Assembly: GCF_008831285.2 (NCBI RefSeq)
Contig: NC_045138.2
Coordinates: 26,135,934 to 26,199,933, forward strand
Reading direction: 5' to 3'
Origin: Nymphaea colorata
Lineage: Eukaryota > Streptophyta > Magnoliopsida > Nymphaeales > Nymphaeaceae
Length of the DNA stretch: 64,000 bases
Shown: positions 21,799 to 34,462 of the stretch, piece by piece
Position numbering within the stretch: position 1 is the first letter of the stretch
Layout: the number at the start of each line of letters is the position of its first letter
Made by a program: the position numbers and the translations under genes
Notes under the pieces: generated by a model
What the model saw: only the letters and a program-made list of their open reading frames with translations
Database searches by the model: none
Told to the model about the DNA's origin: nothing

Positions 21799-23605
21799 AA
21801 GTTTTGGATATGGTTGAGTCCAGCTTTATTGGATTCGACTCGATCCAATCTGATGTAATCGGATTTAGATCTAGACTCAACTTCCAGTCCTTTTGTTTCT
21901 AACCTCAACGTTTGATGGGTACTAACTTCTTCAAACCTTTTGTTATTATTTTTTTCAAATGAAAGCTTTTGAGGGACACATCTCTTCGGCCGAGTCGGAG
22001 AGACACACCATCTAACTAAAGGTCGAAGTTTTTTCCCAACTCCTTATTCCATTGCTTTTGGTGCCTAGGGTGTCGCCCTCACAGTGCTTAAACTTGTGCA
22101 ATGGTGGCTCTCTTTTTGCAGCATAAAGAGTTGACGTCTTGGGAATCCAAAATAGAAACCACTTACTAGACTCGCACAGTGAAGAGACCTGACCAACATG
22201 AGCAAAACTATTGAAAAGTCCAGATGCAAATTAGCAAGGTTGGGACTTGATTTCAAGCCTCTATTTTAGTACAATTCATAAGTCAATCCCTTAAACCTTA
22301 CTATCTACAAAAGGCCGAAATCTCGTACTCTGGGTCCAAGGCTTTGCTGGGTTATATAATAAGAAAAGTATACCTTCAACTTGGTTCATACCCCGAATCC
22401 ATTGACCAAAGGAACGTTCATAAATCGAAGCATCCAGCCTGCTGCTAAAAGAGTTTTCTTAGTCTGGTTGTCCATGTACTTTCATCAGTACACACACAAT
22501 TATAAGTACAACTGCCCTCACATTAGAAGTGACCTGATCTGAGTTCGCTCTCCACCAGTCCAAGTCATCCATTGAACCAATCCCAAAGAGAGTTGCATAA
22601 AAGAGACAGTGGATCAACTTTTTCTGTCCTGCTATAAATGGAATCTAAGAAATAAAAACTAGTTGAGCTTTGGAGTCGTCATTTAATGCAGATTTCAAAT
22701 CTTAAATTGACCTCACATTTAAAGTTATTTGATCGCTTGTTCACCGCAAACTCGTTACCCAATGAATATTTTAATGTGAACTAAAAGTCTAGAAAATCAT
22801 CGAGCAATATGAAATTTGTTTTGTGTTCCTGCTCTGCAGGTTAGAGGAGAATATTTTACTTCATCAAAGTAAGTTTCATGGTTTGTAAAATCAGGAGCAT
22901 GACATAATGCGACAGTGGATTTAGGAGTTTCTGGAAGGCCGACTCATTGTTTTTTTTTTCACGAAAACGATGGAAACAATCTCTTAAATCAATGGAAGGT
23001 AACTGCCCCTAGCCGTGGCTGTTGAGCAACAGTGACTAGTGAGGATCCGATGAAACCAAGTGTAAGCTGTTTAAACCAAATTTAATGTAAACATATGTGA
23101 TCTACGTGGTAGGTCTGATACGAAACAGCTTCTTACATGGTATTTTTGTAATGTAAAAAATATACTATGCCATGAAATTTTGACATTTCTGCAATTGTTC
23201 AATCTCGGAATGTTGTAAGATTATGCAGAGCACTAGATTTTAACAGTTTAAATGTTGATTTTCATAAAATAAAACCGCGTTGATCACATCTGTATTAAAT
23301 TTGGCTGAAGCAACTTGGAGTTTTGAAATCTAGAGGATAATACATAGTCTTTTACATATATAAGGATTTATCCAGTGCCATACCAGTCGGTGTCTTGTTG
23401 TTCTTCAACTTGAACACCCTAAACGAAAATCAGGACTTTTGAATCTCCCCCTCTCTCTCTATGACAAATTTTTAAGCGGTGAGCCATAATACTCGTTTGA
23501 TTAAGAGACCTCTGAAAGATAGAAGAGATCATTTCAGCAAATTGTGAATGTTGTATCATCTAGCTTATAAGCACTTGTTTGCATCAAGAACCTAAGTATC
23601 GGTGA
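21061..23605. repeat. Tandem segmental duplication, copy B
   Basis: Second copy of the unit described at 18782-21060, beginning GTCGGACATCATGATTG and ending around CCTAAGTATCGGTG, which mirrors CCTAAGCATCGGTA at the end of copy A. Anchors: TGATGTAATCGGATTTAGATC (21851 region), CTGTCCTGCTA (22625) and CAATATGAAATTTGTTTTG (22806). The copies differ by many substitutions and by simple-repeat growth ((TA)n then (GT)n at 21748-21799), so the duplication is not recent. Confidence 0.75.
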
Positions 23606-24932
23606 AACGTCCACATGGAGGTAAGAAGGAAGCTTACAGTTATCCACATTAGCAATCCTGGACTTCTAAATGTTTGTTGAGAACATCTTCGGTTGGACGC
23701 CACCATCTCAAAATTTTTCTCATTTAGTTGGTGGGAAAGAGTTTAACTTCCCTGGAAGCTCAACATCTTTCTTAGCAATTCCCCCCCAAGACATCCAAAC
23801 TCTAGCGCCGATGCCCATCGTTGGGATGGGATTTCTCCCCTTTGTTTCAGTTTTATGAACACAATCATACACATGGAAGGATAATTACAATCAAACTAGT
23901 GCACCTCCAAGGGGCGTAACATAACTGTTTAGACTGGCGGGCCAAGGAAAGTCTGGTTGTCAGTTTGATTCTCATAGACGCTATTTTTCCGAACTACAAA
24001 CAGTAGATGCACAATACTTTAATTGTGCTGCTCCCCGCTAAAGTCTCGAAGCAACCCCCCACCCTAGGGGTGGCGGTTCAACATCTTCAAGGTATCTTCA
24101 TACCTCCAATCAAGTTAGTGCAACTCTATCAACCATGGTATTTGTCAGTTCTAGTGAGGCACCTTATCACCACAGACAGACACATAAGACTGTGGTGAGT
24201 ACCAGTGACTGGCATCAACAAATGAAAAGAGTTGCAGGATAGTCGTTAAATAGGGCCTTCCTCCCCTTGCATTTCGAAGTTTCGGTAAAGGACCACGGGC
24301 ACAAAGCAGATCATGTTTAGGTTCTAAATGGGCGTTCGTGCACCATGAACCGGAACCGAGAAATTTTAGGTTCAAGACGAGCAGCTGCTCAGTCGTAACC
24401 TTATATGTGGCTCTATCACCGAGTTGAACTAAGGGGCATTTGAGTGCAGAAACAAATTCTCACCAAAAAAGAAATTTATCAAAAGACGGAACAAATTTTC
24501 TCCAGCAGTTAAAAATTAAAAAACCTCCGAAGCGGACATTTTCAGTCAACTAGCTATTACTTTACGAAGATAAACAGGAAAAGGACGCTCGAAGCAGGGG
24601 AAAATTTTACGATTCTTATCAACAGAAATTTGAAGCTAACCTATTATCGTAATATTAACTTTTCCTGATACAAACGTGTGCAGTTTCTTCCCCCAAAACA
24701 CCAGAAAACTAGATAAAGAACAGCAAATATGGATCGGTCCATGCTTTTCAACCACAAAGTAACAAACTTGGAAATAGATTGGAGGAATTACATGACAAGC
24801 ACAGATTGAGAAATGAGCAACAGTTTTCCTCTTAAACGAGCAAGTAGAAACTAAACTAAATCATAATAGAAAACGACAAAGATTCTCTCTGTATTACAGT
24901 TCTCGGCTACAAAAACCTGTGCCAAGCGTAAT
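23606..24932. other. Intergenic, no gene recognised
   Basis: Holds a SINE-like segment (about 23925-24090) and the 3' flank of the thioredoxin gene. No other gene or motif was recognised. Confidence 0.5.
23925..24090 (+). mobile_element. SINE-like segment, related to the one at 29560
   Basis: Contains GACTGGCGGGCCAA followed by GTCAGTTTGATTCTCATAG, spaced like tRNA boxes A and B. The following phrase CGCTATTTTTCCGAACTACAAAC and ATGCACAATA also occur, slightly changed, at 29622-29660. Two diverged copies with a shared tRNA-like head suggest an old SINE family. Confidence 0.4.
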
Positions 24933-26940
24933 CTACTGCCTGTATAAATTCTCCATGGTTTCCTTCAAACGAGCAACATCAGCACCAATGACCTCATTGA
25001 CCTTCTTACCGTTTTGAAAGAAATGGAGAGTTGGCTGCAAAAATTTCATGTTGAAAAACATCAGCACAAATGTGTTTTCCACTTTTATTATACTACATTA
25101 AAGCTAAGAAACCATGATAACAGAAGAGTTGGTATCCCTAATTCTAGTTAAAAGATTTCTCATAGCAATGCTGGTGCATTGGTGTCAGATATTTTGAAAT
25201 TGAACAAAGTGAATAAAAGGATAATTAATGTGCCATTCACTCCATTAGGATACTGATGCACCGAGTTTCAATAACTTTCAGGCCATGTTTGAAGATCTGA
25301 GGTGATCGTAGGTCAACAGTCTTCCAATGTAACTGGATTTGAAAACCAGGAATATGAAATCCACTGTTTGTTTAAACAGTGGATATCCCGACATAGATCT
25401 CAGATCAACCTCGGATCTTAAATCAGAGGCTACCAAGCACGGCTTTAAGGGCCAAGCACCTTTTCAAGCCTGTACTCTACTCATCTCTCCTTCAGGTCTG
25501 GAATAGTTTGTGGAAGCATTATCCATTTTCACAATGTACCCTTCTTTGAGTTAGTGCACTCCTTCCCATACCAACGCCTCTCTCTCTCTCTCTTTTTCAT
25601 ATACACACGCATACAGACCCACACATGCAAACAAACAGCTAGTTCTGAAGACGCTTCACACATCAAAGGAATCAGCATTATTGCATGTCCAGCAATCACT
25701 TCAATTTTTAAAAAAGTGGAGATTTTTGGGTACAAAAGGAGTAGGAAAAAGGAAAGTACGAAAGAAAAGGATGTCAAAAACAGAGAGAGAGGCAATCGTG
25801 CCAGCCAGTGGAGAGAAAGTTTACATGAAGAGAAGTCCTAACAACCTTCCTACAAAGCCTTTCATTTTTAATAGGATGGTATCCCTATAAAGAGAGCAAT
25901 AATTCATGTGAATGACTTGTCGCAGAAAGATACAAACATAATATCAATATGCAATACAAAATTATCATCAAGAGGCCAATAATCCAGACATGTTCATCGA
26001 AGCTAGCAACACAGTAACAAACTGCATTAAAAATAAACTTCATAGGCACATACCACAGAGAAGATCCTTAACTCACTCAATTTTTTTGCAAGTCCCTCCT
26101 GCAATAGAACCAAAAGTGATTAACTTAAAGCTGTTGACAACCATGTCCATTGAAACAACTGAGAAATATCCATTCATCTTCAACCCAGAACAACATTTAG
26201 AGGAGAAAGCATGTTTATTCACTCTTCTTCTTATGATTGTCATGCAATTAGTGGGAAACTATGATGTTTCAATATTCACGACTTCAATGCCAAGAAGAAA
26301 TTAGAGAAAGGATCAAGAGAGATAAACTTGTGTCTGACAAAGGGTAGCTACATCAGCAACTAGTTCACTACATTCTATAAACCTCAAATCTGAAAATAAT
26401 AAAGCATATCAGATCACTGCAATATGTAGTTATATATGCCATGGACGTGGGTGGAGGCTATGCGGATGCAAAAGCAACAAATGCAAGTATGCAACATAAA
26501 ATTTGAAGAAAACTTAGATGCATGGATGTTGACATATGTACAGTAAATACAATATGGACATTGATCATGAGTCACCATCCAACTTGATTGACGGTATAGA
26601 AGGAACCAAGTGCAAAGACGAATGACACTTATACTTTGAACAAGAACAAGTAATTTCATAAGTAGCAGCTTAAGAACCACTAATCAAATTGATCAGATGG
26701 TCCATAATCAGCCAACATAATCTTCATATTTGTTCAATTCAAACATTCAAACTACCATGTATATATGTGTGTGTGTATATAGGTGGGTAAAAACAACTTC
26801 TTTTGCAAAGGTCTATTTTACACAAATACGGTTTAATGTTACCTTCATGGTCTGTTTGAAACGACAACATCATGGAACATTTTGGAAAAGAAAGTACCTA
26901 CCGATTTTCCTCAAATAGATTATTTCTGGGAGAAAACTTG

Positions 26941-26992
<52 letters not shown>

Positions 26993-28997
26993 TTGGTAGA
27001 TGAAAAAGAAAATTGAGAATAATAATAACAATTAAACAAGTTAAACTGATTCTCTCACAAAATCATGATGCACTAATGTTGGTTCACGTATTCAATCTAC
27101 CAACAATATTAAATTGGTGTATCAAAATTCAAGCAAAACTCGGAGCCTAACTTATTAAGAGAAATTTTAAGTCACAGAGGGAACTAATAGATCACCTAGG
27201 TCAAATTTAAGCTCGAATAAGATTGCCATCATTACTAAGGAAATTGTCACCATAGAAGAATGCAAGTGGAAAAGAATAGTACAATGAGTAACATCTTTAG
27301 ACAGAAAGACTACTCCATTACTGTGTTAACAGGTAGATGCTAAGCCTCCATGACTGATGAATTTTGATTTATGCTTTCTCAGCACCAAGTAGATGTCCCA
27401 GACTTTCTTCATTGGAGTTGTGAAGAGAAAAAATTGCTAAAAGCCGTGACAATCACCATATAACAGACTTCATTTATGTTTTATAGATGACGATTAAAGC
27501 AAGAGGAGGTGGATAAGACTATAGAAGCAGCAAAGGTCACAACTTATATGCACTTCCAATAATTGTATACACTACTCAAGATGAAGACAGAATACCATGT
27601 TGCTACGGATTTGGACAACTATCTAGAACTGCTTATTAGCAGGACCTACTTTTTAGCTCAAATGGAAAAACTAAGTGAGCAAGCTATGCTATCTCTGTCA
27701 CAAGCTAGTCCAACAGTTGGCTCAAACTTCAAATTTGTAGAAAGGTTTAATGTTTATCAGTCTAATGAAGTCTATGGCACATGAATCACTTAGCTCCCCA
27801 ACTGACATTGCAGGCCAAGCCACATTGGTTCTCTGCTGGGTACAAAAATGAGGAAAGCAAGACGAATATGATTGATGTATAATTCGCTTTAAAGTAGTGG
27901 GCTTTAAACAATGGTGAAAATCTGCATCGATCGAGATGTTCCAAAATCGAGATATGAAAATAATTCAATCCCGAAGACACAAAGCAAATCATAAAATAAT
28001 CAAACAGCACTTTATAACTGTGACCACGGATTCCCTTCTATTTGATCAAAAACTACTTGCAGGCACTAATCAATTTGAAGCCACAAGATGGAGGATGATG
28101 ACCTTACCTGATCTACGTCAATTTTGTAAGTGGTCACGTGCGGATACTTCTTACTCTGCTCTTCGATGATTGGAGCTATGAATTTGCCTGAAAATGAAAC
28201 AAAGTTGAATGTCATATAAGAGTGGCTTCCGCCAACATCTATGGTGAGAGAGAGCTAGTGGAACCATACAGAGGGTCAAAAATGTATAGAGCCAAAAGAA
28301 GATAGAGACAGACAGAGATAGAAGGGGGAAGCTGTCCACTTACAAGGCCCACACCAGACGGCAGTAAAGTAGAAAATCGCAGCCGATCCATTATCTAAGA
28401 CGAATCAAACAACTCACGAAAAAACAGCATAAGTGATTATAGACCAATGCCCTTGTCCCACGCGCTCTTGTAGAACGCCAAAGGAGACAAACTTATAGGA
28501 TGGTACCTTGAACCTTCTTGAGGGACTGGTTGAATTCATCTTCCGAGCTAATTAACTGAATATTTGAAGGACCTGAAAATCGACACTTCTTGGTTATACA
28601 GTAAGATTCCATGCGTTGCAGATTGGCTCTCTAATGTAAAGGCGAAATTACCAAACGCAAATGGCAGCAGAAGGCCAAACACCGCGACCTCGGACCATAG
28701 TCACAGGGAAGACAAGGAATGAGAAAGAGCAGAAAAAAAAGAAGAAATAAGGGGCTTACTTGAACCACTAGAATAGGTCCGAGAGCCCAGCGTGGAGAGG
28801 GCGAAGGGGACGGAGCGCGGCGGGGAAGAAGCGAAGATGGATGTCGGCTCAACAGCACCGGGGACGCTGGGCTTGGCTGCGGAGGCGAGTGAGCGGAGGA
28901 GAGGTTGGTCGTCGGCAAGGGCGGAGCCTGACCGGACGAATCTGCGGAGAGAGAGGCATCGGAGTTGAAGGCCGCGGGACACACACCTCTTCATCAT
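24933..28997 (-). CDS. TRXO: Thioredoxin o, mitochondrial (6 exons)
   Basis: A disulfide oxidoreductase of the mitochondrial matrix, reduced by NADPH-thioredoxin reductase in plants. Exons: 28997-28760, 28572-28507, 28394-28344, 28187-28108, 26098-26054 and 25034-24933, giving 193 residues; thioredoxin o of Arabidopsis is about 194. All introns are GT–AG and all phases match. The first ~80 residues are basic and Ser-rich (MMKRCVSRG, LRRFVRSGS), as expected of a mitochondrial targeting peptide. The active site WCGPC is split by the exon 3/4 junction. The family blocks FIAPIIEEQSKKYPHVTTYKIDVDQ (given as FIAPIIEE, then YKIDVDQ), VPTLHFFQNGKK with its cis-proline, and VIGADVARLK are present. I chose the first of two adjacent ATG codons, with AAA just before. 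Introns 4 and 5 (about 2.0 and 1.0 kb) are much longer than the rest. Confidence 0.95.
25280..25441. mobile_element. Hairpin-forming MITE-like insertion in thioredoxin intron 5
   Basis: The centre holds an inverted repeat, ATCCACTGTTTG facing TTTAAACAGTGGAT. The outer parts (CCATGTTTGAAGATCTGAGG and the reverse of CAGAGGCTACCAAGCACGG) are loosely inverted. GATCT/GATCTTA words like those at 18640-18720 and 54384-54560 also occur. It is a candidate only; no target duplication is seen. Confidence 0.4.
26942..26988. repeat. (TA)n microsatellite in thioredoxin intron 4
   Basis: About 22 TA units without interruption. Other pure TA tracts are near 21749-21780, 32031-32050, 33420-33439 and 49146-49167. 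Confidence 0.9.
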
Positions 28998-29559
28998 TTT
29001 CTCCGGCGGTCGGGACGACAACTCGAGCCCGATAAATTTTTTCGCACCGTTTTCCTCCTCCCTCCGGTTTCCCTCGCAAATGGCGGGCTGCGAGCTCGAG
29101 GGCCATCGCCTTCCTGACGTCGTCGCTTACGATAACTCGGCTCAGAGCTCGATGCAAACGGGTCGGACCCTCACGTGAACATTATACCGATCCGATTTGA
29201 CACGAAGGTCGAGATCGAACCTGATTAAATACAAATGTTGGATCTGATATTATGCTAATCGGATCTGAAATTGATTTAAAAAGAAGGTTTAATCTGAATC
29301 CGGATCAAAATTAGATCTGAATCCGAATGTCAAGAGAAGACATTCCTAGGTTCGGTTGGAGATCCAAATAATCGATCTGATCTCATATGGGACTAAAAAT
29401 TTGATAACATCAATATATGCTGAGATCAAGCTCCAAATTATTAGATCACCACCCTTGGCAAGGAGACTTGGCTGTTTGACATGAAGAATATTATGTGGAT
29501 ATTCTATGAATTCACAAATATTGAGGCAGGTAGATTCATGACCAACTTGAATCAGGCAT

Positions 29560-29760
29560 AGTATCGCTGATCAGGCTAGCGAGCCAATGAGAGTCCAGTC
29601 AACAGTTCGATTCTCGTGAATGCTATTCTTCTGAATTATAAACGATAACATGCACAATATCGAGTTAAAGGGTGTGTCATATGTCCACTAAGATCCCGAG
29701 AAGGGGAGTGGTTTTCGCCTCTCACCAAGAGAAAGGAGGAACAACATCTATAAGTTTCAA
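29560..29760 (+). mobile_element. SINE-like segment
   Basis: TAGCGAGCCAATGAG and, about 33 bases later, CAGTTCGATTCTCG match tRNA promoter boxes A and B in spacing and wording. The downstream body (GCTATTCTTCTGAATTATAAAC, ATGCACAATAT) recurs at 23980-24020. No target duplication was found. Confidence 0.45.
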
Positions 29761-30297
29761 AATTTCTATCTGAGCTAAATTAAATTTTCAAACTGCCCAA
29801 CAGTGAAATTTTTATCAGATCTATAGATCCAAAAAAACTGATATTGCCTGATCACAAATGCCACCTGCCATCCCCATGCCAAGAACATGTCACAATTATA
29901 TTGATTCTTGGGCCTCCAGAAAGTATGGGTTGCCTTGACTGAATCTTTCCATCCATGTGACTCCATGCTGTATCCAACAGCCAACAAAATCCAAAGATTG
30001 AAAATATCAAAAAAAAATAATCCAAAGACAAAATATATCCAATCCCCATTGTCTCATGGGTGGTTTTGATATAGAGATGCACCTGCTCTAGTCTAATCAG
30101 ATTCACTATCAGATTAGAAAAAAAAAAAAAAACAAAAATATCCATCCACTCAGCTAATCAAGTATATTCTATAAGTATAAAGAATATGAATTAATCATTG
30201 GATTGGTATTTGAATTAGTCTAATCAACAGTGGATGTAGATCTCCTTACCCTTTTATTAGCTTTTTTTTAAAAATATACGCATAATTTGTCTCTCCA

Positions 30298-30498
30298 AAG
30301 GCAAAGCCAGATGTGAGTATGTGCGGGCAACTGCCCGCACAATCTCACAAAATATATATATTTACATATTAGTTTGCCCGAAGTATTTTGCTCATTCATA
30401 CACTAGTGCCCCTCAATTATTTAGTGATTCTTATTTGGTGCCTCTTAACGGGTCTAATTTGTTTTGTTTTTAAAAAAAAATTCTAACTCCGCCCCTGC
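30298..30498. repeat. Dispersed repeat, full copy with CTCCGCCCCTG end
   Basis: Starts AAGGCAAAGCCAG and ends TAACTCCGCCCCTGC, with internal GCGGGCAACTGCCCGCAC, a perfect palindrome-like phrase shared with the copy at 17741. AT-rich body, non-coding. Confidence 0.45.
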
Positions 30499-30789
30499 TT
30501 TCTCATCTCGACAAGTTGGGGTTAGATGAATATCTACTAGATTATATCAATTGGATCAATTGAGGCAAGGGCGAAGTCAAGATTTTTTTTTTTTTTTTTG
30601 AGGTCTAATGGTCTAGAACCAAATGCCTCATAGGCCAATTAAGATTTTTCAAAATTTTATCGGGTGCCAAAATAAAAATTTTGGGAATATTAGCAGTAAA
30701 ATTTTATTTTGTCATAGCACCACTGTGGTTCGGAAAATATCAACTTTGTTAAACAGTGCTGAGAATATATTATTTTCCATTGGGGATGC

Positions 30790-30790
<1 letters not shown>

Positions 30791-30841
<51 letters not shown>
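30791..30841. repeat. (GA)n microsatellite
   Basis: About 25 uninterrupted GA units. Similar GA/TC tracts are at 47563-47602 and 51661-51716. Confidence 0.9.
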
Positions 30842-30844
<3 letters not shown>

Positions 30845-33800
30845 CTGTTGTTGATCATAATTCATAAGTGAGGGGAAAATTTCTCTAATAAGGTTGGAGC
30901 TGCTGTCTCTACTTTTTAGTACATGCCAATGTGCCTATAATTGGGTATGGGCAGAAATGAGTTGATGATAAGAGAGATTCATATAGATGCAAGATTGAAA
31001 TAAATCTTACTACTTTTAAGATGAATGAGGAGCACTAATTGAGACAACTGGAGAAAAATAATTGACAAAGAATTGTTGGTAGTCTAAATTTTTAGTTTCC
31101 TCAAAAGTTAAAATGATACCTCTCCACCAAGAACAATCATAAATCTCTGAATTTATGACTCATATAAAAAATAATGTGTATGTGTATGTCTATAAACTGA
31201 CAGGTAGTAAACACTTAGATACTAGACAGATACAAAACAACATTATTGACAATTGGGATAAAAACAAAGACAAAAAACTGATAAACATTTTTGTCATTTA
31301 ATATTAGTTCACTTTTTTTTTTGTTTTTATTTCAACCACCGATCTAAAAAAATCAAGGGTTGAGATTGTCACTTATCTGTCTATTATATATATATATTTT
31401 ATATATATATATACCAACCCATGTTTGGGTTATGACAGTAAGGCCTAACCAAGTAGGTAGACCATTAGATGCATTAATGGACAAGTTTTGTAGCTGGATA
31501 TTTAGGCAAACTTCCAAATGAAATGGTATAGCATTGGCTTTATTAATCAGTAATGTTCATTCATTAATTTAATAAAGAGAATCTACTCAAGATCCATACA
31601 ACAAGGACCATCAAGTGTCAATATTTTGCACATCAAGTGACTTCTTGAAGGGAAAAGATCTTTATCTGAAGCTACGGATTGTACATGCTTGATAAAATAG
31701 AAGACCCATATTGGAAAAGAAATCCGGATATGTTGGATCCAGAACTGAAAAGAGTTCCCAGGTCTTTGTTATTGCCCATGCATAACTAGATCTGGTTCGT
31801 GATCTGGATAGGGGACTTCGTGATAGATCCAAATCCAAATGCCTTTTCTATGCACTCGTCTTTGTCGTTTGGCATTTAAACTGACATGGATCTGGATTTG
31901 GGTCAGAAAAAGCAGTGGGACGTGGTCAGGCAGATCGGGCGTCCGTCCAATTTGTAAAATACTGACAGCTGTACGTTCTAGGTGTTCCCAGGTAGTTTGT
32001 ACGTGAGTGGTCATGTATACGGTTCTTAGTATATATATATATATATATATGAAAATTGACTGGTGCACCCAACTATTTAAAAAAGACTGTGGCATGATCG
32101 ATGATTAAAATAGAAAAAAAATATGATGGATATTTTCATTAGCTATGTCACCAAGATGGGGTGTTGGTGCGGGTGTGCGGGTGCCGGTGTGGTACATCTC
32201 AAAAAATTTAAGTGTGGCGGTGTGGTTAGAATATTTGTTATAAAAACCCAAAAAATGAACTGAAATAAACGTGGTGCGGTTTGAGAGCGAATCTGGGTTG
32301 CACCTGCACCCACGTCGCGTTTTCTTTTCTGCCACACCCTGGTGACTGTATTGATTAGTGCATATTTTTTATATTTGTTTTCAACCATTTTTATTCAAAT
32401 GAATATCTATAGTTAAAATGACAAATAAGCAGATCAAGAAGCATATTATCATTGGATACAATTCAAGTTAAGTTTTAAGCTGAAGGATGAACCACTGCGA
32501 TTGTTAAAATCGACGCAACCTAAAACTCTATAAGCACAGAAAATCGGACGTCGTCCGACTCTGTTCCGAACAGTGGATCGTAATCCTCTCGCTCACCTAA
32601 AAAGCGTATTATGGTAAAAATGAATCAACCCACATGACCTGAATACCAAGGCAAGGTACAAAGGATACGTGCTCATGGGGTCATCTCGGCTGTATCGAAT
32701 CCTGACCGGCGACCAAATCTACTTCACATAAATGAAATGTTACCAAAAGCAAAGAAGGTAGCCATTAATGGATGCTGAGTGTTGTACTTAATACTTTACA
32801 TTGGAGTTGTTTGGAGCTTGAAAAAGACTGTTTTAACGGGCGCTTGGGTTAAATTTCTTCATTTAACTCGTGAAATTCAATTTAGATATCAAATTTATTT
32901 TTGTATTTTTCATGTCTGCATTTTGTTATATGATTAGATTTATGAAAATGATTTAGAATACAGGGAAACAAAGCTAGGAGACATTTGAAGAGAATAAAAT
33001 ACTCCTGGTGGTTAACCGAAGGAGAATCTTTTTGGAAGACGAATTCTATAAATCTTACACGAAACCGATCCAACCTCCTATAGGCCAATATCTTAATAGA
33101 ACAATAATATACTTTTTAAAATTTCAAGATACCAAGTATAACCCAAAGAATTTTTTTCAATAATAAAGGCAGGAGTCTATCTCCCAGCATCATTTCCTAT
33201 TGAAAGTACAACCAATGAATATGGGCCAATATATTATCCATACAAGATAAACCCACATTCACAGCACTTCATAAAGGTTCACTTATTAAGATTTGAAGAA
33301 GTTGAGATCTAAGAAATTCAGATCTACTGTCCTTCCATCCAACTGTTCCATCAATTATGATGGACTATTAAAAAAAACAATAAAAAGTTGCTGAACTCTG
33401 AGTAATTTTTGATAGTCAGTATATATATATATATATATAGCTGCCCACGATTCATGACTTGTGAACAACTTTGCTTCTTAATGAATGATGAGTCAGGCCT
33501 GTCTGGTTTGTTGGGTTGGGAATGATTTGGTTGAGTAAATGAACCTTTCTAGATCTACATCTTGAAAGTTGAAACAAATTATAGCTCACAAGAAACTTCG
33601 ATTCTCTTTCTGAGAATTAACTTCTCCCCTTGTGATTCACTTTTCACCTCACATTGCCTTCTCCAATCTCATTGGCTAATCAGCTAATGCATTTTTTTTT
33701 TTCAGAACATTCTTCTCTTTCCTTTCACTTCACCTACATCATCTTTCCATCTGAAAGCAACTGCTGAAGCTGGATGCTTAGAAATGAAAGGAAAGAAGGA

Positions 33801-34462
33801 GAAAAACCACCAAATGGTGGACCCAGATCTACCTCATTTTGTCAAAGCGCAAGTTCTGATGATGAAATCTCAGCCTTTTTCTTCGAAACCTTGCGTCATC
33901 CTCCTCGAAATCAAGCAACCAACACCAAAATAAAGAGTTACGCACAATAAATCCATCTGATAACTCAACATTTTTTTATCTCTTTGCTGTTCTCTTTACA
34001 TGTTTATCCTTGTGGAAGCTGAAACACACGTACCAAAAAGAAGAACAGTGAAAAAGAAAGCTAGAAGATGGAGATCAATCATGGAAAGAGAGAGAATCGA
34101 TCTGTTTCAAGTTTTACGTGAAAAAGCAGAATAAAACGAAGAAGACGGCGACGTTTTGCTGAGAGCGCGGGAGAGCGCGTTTCCCCTGACATTTGTGGAG
34201 GTCATTAGCGGGAAGTGTAGGGCCAAATCGGAGATTGTGGAATGAAGGGGGAGAGGGAGAGAGAAATAGGGAGGGGCGGATGTCGGTTGCCACCAGCATA
34301 TCATTTCGGTTGAGCTGGCCTTCTTCCGTGCCCTCCTCTGCTTCAGTCTCACCTTCGTCTTCTTCTGTGCTTTCATTTTTGTTTCTCCGCCTCTACTGTT
34401 CTTCTGCTCTGCGTTCTCCCTCTTGGTTTGCTTCTGTTGAATCGGAGGGAGAGAGGGCGAAG

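Larger units (their letters stand above)
28998..34279. other. Intergenic, no gene recognised
   Basis: Begins with the promoter side of the thioredoxin gene, then AT-rich DNA with GATCTGA words (29190-29400), a SINE-like piece (29560-29760), a dispersed repeat (30298-30498) and a GA tract. GTG/GGTGC-rich degenerate sequence lies at about 32155-32240. The right end is the promoter side of the pyrophosphorylase gene. No gene was recognised. Confidence 0.5.
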
